From contig SCHM01000007.1 of the NCBI GenBank assembly GCA_004123355.1, forward strand, positions 682,001 through 746,000: a stretch of DNA of 64,000 nt, read 5' to 3'. The notes under the pieces are model-generated. The model was not told the origin of the DNA, made no database searches, and saw only the letters and a list, made by a program, of their open reading frames with translations. The DNA is from Amphirosellinia nigrospora (lineage: Eukaryota > Ascomycota > Sordariomycetes > Xylariales > Xylariaceae). The translations under genes and the position numbers were made by a program. This document shows, piece by piece, positions 55,520-64,000 of the stretch; positions within the stretch are counted from its first letter, which is position 1; every line of letters starts with the position of its first letter.

Positions 55520-57230
55520 ACTTTATAAAGTAACAAAACAGGCGCAAAAAATCCTGTCCGAAATGCGGCGTGCAATGGGCGAAGCATTAATGTAGTTAAT
55601 AGACGACAAACGTCGGCCTACTATCTAGCCCTTCTCATTATTTATGTATGTTGATATATTAGTTCCTAATTGCAACGCTTGCGTTTCTTTTCTCAATTAA
55701 CACACCTTGAAAAGCCCAATATCTGTAGCTGTGTATAGAAATGGTTCATTTAATTGTACTTCGTATCAGTGCTAGAACACTGCAAACGTGCAGCACAAAA
55801 GTCATCCTGGCTTCGTTTTCGATCATGGGAAATACACAATGCATTTATATTACTGTCTACTAAGCTATGCCCTATCCTTCAGTGATGTACGCCTAGGAGA
55901 GCTTATTGATTATCTTTTGGGCCACAACATTGCGTGTCTCCCTATGTAAATGCTCCTGCGATGTGTTCATTCAATACAAAAAAAAAAGCCGAGAAGGGGG
56001 CAAGACCCAGCCACGCCAGTTATTATTGTGTCGATCTTGTGTTGCATGTGATCTCCTCTTATCCCTAAGTCTAGAACCGAAGGGAGGTATTCTTTAATAG
56101 TTGCCCCTCGCCGTTCCTTCGGTGAGCGGCGACCGACAATGTTTTTGATGACTGTGTGACACGAGGTTGAGGGGATCGCGTCATCATTAGTGGAAAGTTG
56201 CTTTCGATGACCCCACGCAAGATCGTGAAGACATCAGGGCGAACCCCTACCACTAAGGTCTCGGACAGCGTACCTACTCACAGCGAACTAGCCGTAGCAC
56301 AGATGCGACCGGCACCAACCAGAATAACGACGCCGAGAGTGCGATCACTCAACCCATCTCTCCCCCCCAACATCTACCCACCATGGCCCGCGTCACCATG
56401 CTGCTGATCACGAGCGTTCCTTCGCAGTCACGGGTTCTTGCACCCCTTCTCCACCCTCCACTGATGGTCCGCCCACAGACACCCCTTCAATCTCAGCATC
56501 ACCAACACCCATCGACACCTACCCAAAGCCCTAAGCCTTAACGGAAGGGTCCTATTGTTGTGATGATTCCCTCGTCGCCACATCGTCCTCCGAGAGGTGG
56601 TGTACGGACCCCCGATAGTACCGACCACGTTCAGAATGGTCGCGTGCAGAAGCGAGCTGCCAATCATGGCATTGGTAGAAAAGCATACGGTTGAGCTCTC
56701 CTGATGCTACCTAGAATTGGTAGCTAAGCATTTGCTTAGTTGATTCAGGCTAGATAGAGATTAATAGTAGAGGGAGGGCGTTTCGATGTTACGTGTATTT
56801 GTTGTAGTTATAATACGGTTTTATGGCGTTAAATTTATGTGTTCATTTGTAAGACACATAGCACGTATGCATATGGCTTTAAAGTTAGGGGTTACCTACT
56901 CAAAAGTAAAGTTTTTATGCTTTTTATTGCTATTGTTGGCCTTTGATATAACGATAATACACCCCCGTCCGAGCTTACTTCGCATTATCAATCGATGAGT
57001 GTCTTGATGAAGTTACCATGACCTTCGTGAGAAGCGTGGTCGGGATCATTATCAAAGTACCCGTCACAAATACTATAATGCGGGCAGGACGGGCAAGAAT
57101 ATGTTAGTGATATCAGCTCGCCACAGCTCCTTTGCTTTGTCTACGATCAACAGCTTACTTGCTAGGTCTGTAGCCAGTTCCAATTCCCATCGCCTATCAT
57201 GCCTGTCCTTCATCCGACAGCCCGCTTCAT
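55520..57230. other. No supported gene
   Basis: Only short frames. One at 56198-56407 (+) is proline/threonine-rich. One at 56786-56998 (+) is hydrophobic. Neither has a domain. Confidence 0.45.
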
Positions 57231-57234
57231 CTAT

Positions 57235-58540
57235 TCAATAGCAGTTTAGCAGTATGCGGACAACCGATTTAGCGCCCTTCATTTGAGCCGAATCATCTGG
57301 TGGCGGTGGCGGTGGTGGTGGCGAGGCGGCATTGGCAAGACCAGGTTGCGGTGTGCCTGCAGCTAGAGCTTCGTAGCCATAGCTGCGATGTGTCCGGTCA
57401 CTTGCCGCAATACGACGGGCGGCGCGACCCCCTAGAGAGAAAGCAACCAGTCTCGGTGGGAGGTCTGTGGCATCTATCTGATAGTCCAAGTCGTATACAG
57501 TGAACGGGCCGTTCAAAACTCGATGTTCCCGGTCGATCAATAAATGTCGGAGACGCTTAGTGCCGTTCTCTTATGCCTAGCAACCCGCGCGCAGTCTGGT
57601 GGTCATTTGGGTCGTACACAAGGCGGAATTTCGTGCGTCTGGGTTCAGTTGTCCTATATGTATGACTAGGTAGTTCATGGCAACCCTATTCTCATTAGTA
57701 CACATGATCTTCACATCACCGGCGTAGGGTTACTTACTCTTGCCAGGAGAATTTTCTCTTGAAGTGCCGGCACCTATTCCACGTCGGACTCGCCGAGAGT
57801 GACTCGTTGTAACGCTATTGCCGACGTCATCAAGGTCTGCGCCGGTTCAGGCGTATGCATGACACACACAGAGGCTCCCACTGCGACGGCTGAAGCCCAT
57901 AATGTGTCGAACACTGCCAGGAATAAGGATTGGATCCTCACGGGTCGTTTCCGGTTGCCGGCGCTGATTCTTGCGTCCTCTATGTAGTCACCAACGATGC
58001 GGCGAGGCCATGGACTGAGATAGCTCCCTCCACAAAGATAACAACAAAATCCTCCCCCAGAAGTATCATGCGTCGCATCTATTGTTTGAATACATCGAGT
58101 GACTTTTGAAACGCGGTATGAATGCGTGTTAAACATGCTTTGGCGTAAGGACGACAACCTTTGCGCGATCGACGCCGACCAGCCACCACAGCCCCTAGTA
58201 TCCGAGAATGTTAGGTCAGTAGGTGCCAGCAGCCGCGATTGAGGGGTATGTATGTATGAGGCAATGTCATGGAACGGCTCGGATACGTAGATGGCTGTAG
58301 CTTGGCCTTCGCTAGCTGTTTTGAACCGGATGTCAGCACCGCGTTCGCCTCAGCACAAGCACTCCAAATTGACGCACCAGGAAGATAAAAAGTTGACATA
58401 TCGAGCAACCATTTCTTCCCTATCTTCGTTGTATAAGTAACTCGGATACGTCAGCACGACGATCCGAATAACAAGCTCGGCGGCAGAGGCTCTCGATGGC
58501 TTCGTCTCTTGGTAGGGAAAAGTGCTGGCGTAAAGCATCT
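57235..58540 (-). pseudogene. Unidentified fungal family relic, copy B
   Basis: Minus-strand counterpart of 31885-33168. In order: SRASAAELVIRIVVLTYPSY, ATAIYVSEPFHDIASYIHTP, FCCYLCGGSYLSPWPRRIVG, ASAVAVGASVCVMHTPEP, KFRLVYDPNDHQTARG and GPFTVYDLDYQIDATDLPP. It then has RHRS.YGYEALAAGTPQPGLA and a PPPPPPPPDD tail, which copy A lacks. There are at least four frame changes or stops (near 58470, 58160, 57790 and 57560). The two copies differ at many positions, so the duplication is old or the copies came from different family members. Family not named; an actin/Hsp70-like fold is a guess. Confidence 0.6.
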
Positions 58541-58559
58541 AGTTCTATCGCTGGCGTAA

Positions 58560-59060
58560 TTGTCTTGTCGCGGCAGGTAACCAGCCCCCTCCCCCACCCC
58601 CCCTAGCAAGCTTTGCAGAGTACCATTGCCAGCGAGACCGACTTGGTGCGCAAAGATCGTTTTCAGGGCGAAGCTGATCCCCTGCGTAAGGGCACCCCGA
58701 CCTGGTACGAGGCGGCAATTCGCGGTATCTAAGCTTGCGTATGAGCAGAATTCACCGAGGACAGTGTTTGCGTAGGGTGTATGAATTCTTTCTGGATGGC
58801 TGAGTGGTTGGGCGGCTATGCGAGTCCTAGTTAGGTGGTCTGTGCTACGCCCCCACCATGTAGCATCGGTTGTAGTTGCCCAGCTAGATTCCTTCCTTTT
58901 AGATCTATCCTAGATTTGGCCACTCAGTCTCTGATCCTTGTTTAGTGTGTTCAACCCATAGATACCTAGCTACGCCGTAGAATTGAAGCTATTTACACAC
59001 TGCATTTGCCACCACCCGTGAACCCCCTTGGTGTTGAGCCTCAGATACGGCCAAAATCGC
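58560..59060. other. Exon-like fragment and empty sequence
   Basis: 58619-58732 (+) gives a clean 37-codon end, STIASETDLVRKDRFQGEAD then PLRKGTPTWYEAAIRGI-stop. It is preceded by a pyrimidine-rich TTTGCAG acceptor-like site and a GTAACC donor-like site 42 bp earlier. It could be a last exon whose gene is gone. The rest shows nothing. Confidence 0.3.
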
Positions 59061-59066
59061 GGTAGC

Positions 59067-59279
59067 CTAGTAATACTGCCCCTGATAACGACCTTGCGGA
59101 TCAGCCTGCCACACACCCACGTAACCTTGGTGGTTAGCCGGCTGAACACCACCATATTGAGGCTGTGCCTGCGGCGGCCACTGTGAAGTCATCACGAGAT
59201 TCTGAGGCGGCAGACCTTGCCAAGGCTCTATGATCATTGGTGCCGGTCTCTGCGATGCTATCGTGCCGTTGACCTCCAC
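59067..59279 (-). pseudogene. P/Q-rich C-terminal fragment
   Basis: Reads PAPMIIEPWQGLPPQNLVMT, SQWPPQAQPQYGGVQPANHQ and GYVGVWQADPQGRYQGQYY-stop. Low-complexity P/Q/Y/G composition suggests the disordered tail of a larger protein. Upstream (59280-59450) a protein-like frame with stops may be its remainder. No family recognised. Confidence 0.3.
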
Positions 59280-59799
59280 GGTGATCCGCGTGATTTCTCG
59301 GGCTCTCTCGGCTTATTGAGCGGCGTAGACTATCCTCTCACGACGAAGTGAGGCACTCCCCTGGGCGTGTGTGAGTGGCACGTGTACAGCACCACCTACC
59401 TGAAGCTGATGTTCTTCGTGAGAGGGCTCCCGGCGACCCCCATTTTGCGTGAAGCGTGAGGGTAACCGTACTACGCCATTTTGATATACGCTTCTGCACG
59501 AGATCTCGCGTTTTGAGGCTGACTAGACCTCGTCTGTAGCCTATTAGGGTCACGGATGAGGCGTAAGCGGTCAACCCATGATTCAGGGGTAAGCGAGAGC
59601 CACCAGTGACGATCGAAGTCTCTTTTCTTGAGCTCGGCACCAGGGCACACGTGGATAAATCTCCGGCTTTTTTTTTGACTTCAACCGTGATATAGATATA
59701 CGTGTATATAGCGAGTGCCAACAAGGCAGGCAGGCCATACTAAGTCGTAAAATGGCCCGTGCAATCTAAAATCAACACCGTTTTCTGCTGTGGATAAGC

Positions 59800-61664
59800 C
59801 TTATAAGCGAGAAAGTACTGTTTATAGACGAAGTCTAGGCCAGCCGTGCTAATAGAAAACTGAAGTTTTTGATCTTTGAACATGTTTTTCGATAGCTTAT
59901 CCGAATGAAGACGCTGTTGCTGTTGGCCTATCCTCGTCTTATAGTCACGCTCTTTATCATCCGCGAGGTTATAGATCGTCTAAACAAGCGTCTTAATGCT
60001 AGATTTTGTGCTGTTTAAGAGGCTCTGAACCTCGTAATGTAATGATTCTAACTTCCTAGACACTTTGACTCCGAAGTTACGATACGTTTTAGTATACGCG
60101 TGGCACCACTAAGTCTTCCACGGCATATATGTGGTGCCGAGGAAGGTGATGACCTTTGTCTACTCAGAAAACTCATTTTGAACGTCTTCCCAGTGCTCCT
60201 CGAGGTCTTTTATCGTGTTGGCGTGGTAGATATGCCTCCAGAGAGTCAGAATGCTGTCAGGGGTATAATCGATCGTGGGCTTCCCGTAAAAAAACGACAC
60301 TTAATACGCGTGATCTGGCGTATATTCAGCCTCATCTAACTCGAGAGCCTCGTGAGGCTCTATCTCCTCGAACGCAACAGCAGTCTCCTTAGACATGTGT
60401 TGAGTGGCCCTCACGATACCTGAAGGAGATACCAAAGTCTCGAAAGATACTGGCTTATATTTCGGTGGCAGCGGGCCCTTCCACCTCTTCCTAACGCCGT
60501 TTCGATCGTTCTTCATCACCTGCCACACGCAGAGTTGCTGTTGTGTATATAGCCAGATATCTCTCAACACGTTCTTCTCGAAGGGTTAGAAGTCTGTAAC
60601 TACCACATGTGGCGGCCGAGGTATATTTAGAGCCAGACGAAGTCTCTCACAGCATTGTAACACCCACGTGATGGTCTCGGTCTGCTGATTAGGCATCAAC
60701 GCGTAAGCTACGCCAAAGGTGCTCCCGACCCCCGTAGTGCCTGTCACACGGATCCTGGTCAGTGCGCAATACAGTGCCACACCGGGTCCCATACGGAGCT
60801 CGCGAGATACTACCCTACGAGGCTGAGGCAGTCGTACGAAGTTATCGTGAGTCTCAGAAGCAGATACCGAGCTGAACTCGAACACCGAGACACTCGCCTC
60901 ACCGGCTAAACAGGTCTCTCTTTTCGGTCCCGTGAAGGTTGACGAAGCCGCAGGAAAGGAAGGGAATTCTGAGCATAAAAGGCCGCGAATCCACCCTTCA
61001 AACGGAGGAAGGACTTAGATCTATATGGCCCCTTTGGCACCATAGTCGTTTATTACTCAAATTGAACCTATTCCAAGCCCTCAATCAGAGCCCTTGTGAC
61101 AGTGCCGTTGGGTTGGATAAGTGGCAGCCGATATTTGTTGATTTTATGCATAGAATCCATGATAAGCACATCGGGGTAGCGCCTCCACATCTGTTGAGAC
61201 CACTCAGGTGACTAAAACAAGCCCTCGAGGACTCTATCTTTGTATCAGAGGTATATACTATATATCGGGACGATCGCGGAGCTTCATAAGGATACTGGCA
61301 GCATCACCGGATGCGTTTTTGAGGGTTCTTCGATAAGCAGAAGCGCAGTTATCGACGTCTTTGTATGTAAGGAGGCAGCCAGCGTGGGCTGCAAGGAGGT
61401 CTTCGTGTATTTGCCTATGCGTTCGGTATCGGTCAACGCCTCTGTGTATTGCAACACGGATAGCTTCTGTAATCACGCGAGGTTACTCATGATCACCAGC
61501 ACTCCTCGAAGGAGGATGGTTATGTTGTGGTGTACGAACCTCCAAAATAAAGCCAGTTTCGAAGCAGAGTTTAGCCCTAGCCGAAAAACCGCAGCCTGTT
61601 TTCTTTGATCTACTCTGTTTCTGGCTGAGCGTAGCATGAGAACCAAAGCTCCCGCTTTTATCAC
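59800..61664 (-). pseudogene. Mutator-like (MULE) transposase, broken
   Basis: The minus-strand pieces follow the order of fungal MULE transposases: HRQIHEDLLAAHAGCLLTYK and ASGDAASILMKLRDRPDI (61420-61260), then WSQQMWRRYPDVLIMDSMHK and INKYRLPLIQPNGT (61200-61107). After the LTR come GTTGVGSTFGVAYALMPNQQ, TETITWVLQCCERLRLAL, PRPPHVVVTDF-stop and LCVWQVMKN, matching the DDE transposase core (first D in LIMDSMHK, second in VVTDF, then LC.WHV.KN with Q for H). A degraded C-terminal helical region extends to about 59800. The stop after VVTDF, a frameshift near 61476 and the LTR make it inactive. Confidence 0.8.
60742..61101. mobile_element. Solo LTR, family A copy 5, TSD GTGCC
   Basis: Exactly 360 bp from TGTCACACGGATCCTGGTCA to AGAGCCCTTGTGACA. 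GTGCC stands at 60737-60741 and 61102-61106. The MULE reading frame is continuous across the site if the LTR and one GTGCC are ignored, so the LTR inserted into the transposase gene. The terminal TGTCACA/TGTGACA inverted repeats and the duplication define the family's true ends. Confidence 0.97.
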
Positions 61665-61679
61665 AATAAATTCATATCT

Positions 61680-61755
61680 GTCACGAAGTCACGCCACAAT
61701 ATCCAAGCCACAGTATTACGACGCCACAGTATTACGACGCCACAGTACTCTAGGA
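61680..61755. repeat. Possible MULE terminal region
   Basis: TGTCACGAAGTCACGCCACA then ATATCCAAGCCACAG lies just outside the transposase start. It also occurs inverted at 21391-21425. It is followed by three CACAGTATTACGACGC-like 16-mers. It may be part of the element's terminal inverted repeat, but no matching left end was found. Confidence 0.5.
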
Positions 61756-61759
61756 ACAA

Positions 61760-62355
61760 AGAGATCATCTGTATATAGCCTAGTTACGTCTACGGAGGTA
61801 GTTAGAGACCTTCGCGCAATAACAAGTATAGATGACCTACCCCCATACCACAGGGTCCCTGACATATCGAATAACTTCATTATGCTTATTTTTCTTTTTT
61901 ATTTGGGACTGGAGGCCGTATCCGGGGTGGCGGCGTGGTGCTGTGTAGTGGTCCAGCACTCCTCCCATGATGCAAAAACACGCTCAGGGGGAGGTGCGAG
62001 AGGCATCGCGTTGTGGTTTGACGAAATCTGCATTATTTCCAGTGAAAAATATAGCAATCGCTAGATAATAACGAGAGGAGTCGAATGATATAGATTTTGT
62101 GATAGGAGGGCAAATACGCGTGTTGTGGTGGAGGAGTGCAGATGTGGTGCTTTGTCAATTAGCTCCAGCGCAATGTTCGCGTTACAATATTCCAATGCGC
62201 GCATGCTAAATGATCAAAGCTTCTTTTGGTCAAGGGCTCATCGCACAGAGCTAATTCGCACCCTTTAAAGATTTGTTTTTACGCTGTGACACCTGATCGT
62301 ATCCTATGTACTTTCCGCTTCCTCCGTAACTTTTGCTACACAGCCTTCCTCGTGC
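61760..62355. other. No supported gene
   Basis: Broken frames only. A hydrophobic stretch near 61890-61950 (+) is not enough for a call. Confidence 0.45.
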
Positions 62356-62358
62356 TCG

Positions 62359-62757
62359 TTGTTGCAGCATGTTACTGCTTTTTATCGCGTTTTTGAGCAA
62401 TTGAGCCTACTTCACGCGTTTTTGTCTGCCAACAGCCTCACACAGCGATTTCCTATACTTACTATGCTTTTCGATATAGCTACGCAGGAGTCACCACCTC
62501 TACTCCCCGGCGGCTGTAGTATAAATACGCGCTTCCGCCCCGATACTATTGTTGTTTTTGGTGTTGTTTGCAACATCTTATTTATTATATTTATCCTTAC
62601 AGTCCTTGCCCTACTCTTTCACGCGTCAGAAACGCCTCAAGGGCGGCGAACCATCATCTTCTTTCGATCTCGCTCATCCTTCACACTCGCGTTCATCCAG
62701 GGAGTCATAATGCTGCTCATCTCGGTGATCTGGGCCATCTTTACTCGGTTCCCGTAG
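62359..62757 (+). CDS. Hypothetical small membrane protein, 132 residues
   Basis: An uninterrupted ATG-to-stop frame with two strong hydrophobic segments near the C-terminus: TIVVFGVVCNILFIIFILTV and FTLAFIQGVIMLLISVIWAI. The spacer between them is positively charged (RRTIIFFRSRSS). No family is recognised. Being open for 132 codons with two clean membrane spans gives modest support. Confidence 0.35.
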   Translation: MLQHVTAFYRVFEQLSLLHAFLSANSLTQRFPILTMLFDIATQESPPLLPGGCSINTRFRPDTIVVFGVVCNILFIIFILTVLALLFHASETPQGRRTIIFFRSRSSFTLAFIQGVIMLLISVIWAIFTRFP

Positions 62758-62929
62758 CCCCAGATCTATCAACAGACCCGTGGCAAGGGCCCCAGCTCTC
62801 GCGGCCATACTCTCGCGCCCATATACAGCCTCGGTCACACTTCACCTCATGATCTCCCATCACGAGGAGCCAAGTCAAGGCACCAGCGCGCGAGACACGA
62901 TCGACGGCTGGGTATTTCACTAGCCCCCC

Positions 62930-63222
62930 GACATCTTCATCCTCTGAATCGACCGAGGAGACCGGCGGCCCTCATCATCCTCTGAGTCACTGGTTCCGTA
63001 TACCCCTTACAAATCTTTTCGACGTCGTCTTCGCATGACGATCATGGAGTTTGCCAACGGTACCGCCGGCGGCTTCTTCTCTGATCCGGACCCAGGACAC
63101 GATGAAGAACAAGGAGGGAACAGCGAGTGCGTGGCGACGGTTCTCCGACGCAAACATCTTCATTCTCTGAATCGACCGAGGAGACCGGCGGGTCTCGACG
63201 AGGCCTCATCATCATCCTCTGA
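62930..63222 (+). repeat. Imperfect duplication of about 60-75 bp
   Basis: 62930-62988 (CATCTTCATCCTCTGAATCG, ACCGAGGAGACCGGCGG, CTCATCATCCTCTGA) recurs at 63148-63222 with a few changes and an inserted TCTCGACGAGG. The second copy lies in a 105-codon frame (63035-63352, +) that I do not recognise. Confidence 0.7.
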
Positions 63223-63229
63223 CCCGATC

Positions 63230-63890
63230 GAGACAAACCAACAGGCCCAGCCACAGGACCTAGCCACAGAAGCCACACAGACTCCTGGAAACCCACAAAT
63301 CTCCTCCGCCGCTTATCATAACGAACCCCAATGGGCAAATATATCTACTTAGTAGGCATCTAAGGCTTTTTACACGGTGTCACACGGACCACCCTGGACC
63401 CAGGTAAAATCGACGATATCTGGGATCAGAATACACAGTTCGAAGGCATCACAGGCTTAGTTTTGCTGGATAACAACGTCTTAAGCCTCGGATATTTCTG
63501 TTATAATCACAAAAACAGTAATTATATCCAGGTTATCCTCATCAACTTATTCTTTTATCCTTGATTATTTCATTCTTAAACACCAAAATTTACCCTTATG
63601 ACGGCTCCAATCACACAAGATGGCTCCGAAAAACGGTCTCCTGTTACTATCAACGCCTCACCTCCCACTTCTCCTTACGCAAAACTACAAAAGGGCCGGC
63701 CCCACCTACACTCCTACCACTGCCGGTGCCTCGAGCCTCCAGATGGAGGGGAGAGATGGTCAAGGTGCCGGTACCCTAACGCTCCTCCTTTCCACGGAGG
63801 GCGGCAGTATTCCTCTGCCACTGCCGATGCCGATGCCTTGAATCTACAGATGGGGAGAAATGGCAGAGGATATGGATTAGGAACGAAGGA
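63230..63890. other. No recognised gene; further local duplication
   Basis: Overlapping plus-strand frames at 63561-63909 are unrecognised. CTGCCGGTGCCTCGAGCC...CAGATGG (about 63720) recurs in altered form at about 63820, so this tail has been built by local duplication. Confidence 0.4.
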
Positions 63891-63895
63891 TACGG

Positions 63896-63978
63896 AGTTG
63901 AAGGGTTGAAGGGGTTGAAGGGGTTGAAGGGGTTGAAGGGGTTGAAGGGTTGAAGGGTTGAAGGGGTTGAAGGGGGTG
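63896..63978. repeat. GTTGAAGGGG minisatellite
   Basis: About eight to nine copies of a 9-10 bp unit (GTTGAAGGG or GTTGAAGGGG) run in tandem almost to the window edge. The purine-rich strand is the plus strand. It may continue beyond the window. Confidence 0.9.
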
Positions 63979-64000
63979 AAATGGGGCTTGGTTGTGTGTA

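Noticed and set aside
1-64000. CRISPR array, bacterial operon or rRNA genes
   Set aside because: No spaced direct repeats of that type, no ribosome-binding organisation, no rRNA-like sequence; the window is eukaryotic.

Overview
The window looks like an accessory, transposon-rich stretch of a filamentous ascomycete (Pezizomycotina) genome. The evidence is the protein families present: a Zn2Cys6 regulator, a DUF4470 protein, a HAM1-like protein, a DUF3435 recombinase and F-box/ankyrin proteins. Short GT-AG introns and degraded Ty3/gypsy and Mutator-like elements point the same way. The species cannot be named from the sequence. Gene density is low, most recognisable genes are broken, and several repeat families are nested in one another. 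Only two genes read as essentially intact: an ankyrin-repeat gene (35294-36130, +) and a C2H2-JmjC gene (54178-55511, +, one suspicious C-run frameshift).

Layout. 1-3.5 kb: a 41-bp tandem repeat and a coiled-coil/SAP-like gene (-). 4.2-7.0 kb: an LTR and a decayed Ty3/gypsy element (-). 8.3-10.7 kb: relics of an NRPS-type adenylation region and of a DUF3435 (Starship-captain-type) tyrosine recombinase. 11.5-19.2 kb: two LTRs, dispersed repeats, and a tRNA-like sequence between perfect 56-bp direct repeats. 20.1-24.3 kb: a DUF4470 pseudogene broken by a 1.1-kb insertion and by a solo LTR with a TTCTG target-site duplication. 25.3-27.4 kb: a frameshifted Zn2Cys6 regulator (-). 28-29.6 kb: several copies of a ~100-bp repeat. 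31.9-33.2 kb (+) and 57.2-58.5 kb (-): two relics of one unidentified fungal protein family. 36.4-38.4 kb: three neighbouring foldback elements. 39.5-40.4 kb: a GC-rich 3' fragment of a HAM1-like gene. 43.7-48.6 kb: a second, unrelated gypsy element with a C2H2 finger. 51.6-53.6 kb: an F-box/ankyrin pseudogene (-). 59.8-61.7 kb: a Mutator-like transposase pseudogene (-) split by a solo LTR with a GTGCC duplication. The window ends in a ~10-bp GTTGAAGGGG minisatellite.

The genes do not form a pathway or cluster. What the window records is transposition and gene decay. One ~330-360-bp LTR family appears five times; two copies have perfect 5-bp target duplications and a third has a duplication differing by one C/T transition, so these three are securely bounded solo LTRs. 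The genes they interrupt show which insertions came later than the host sequence.
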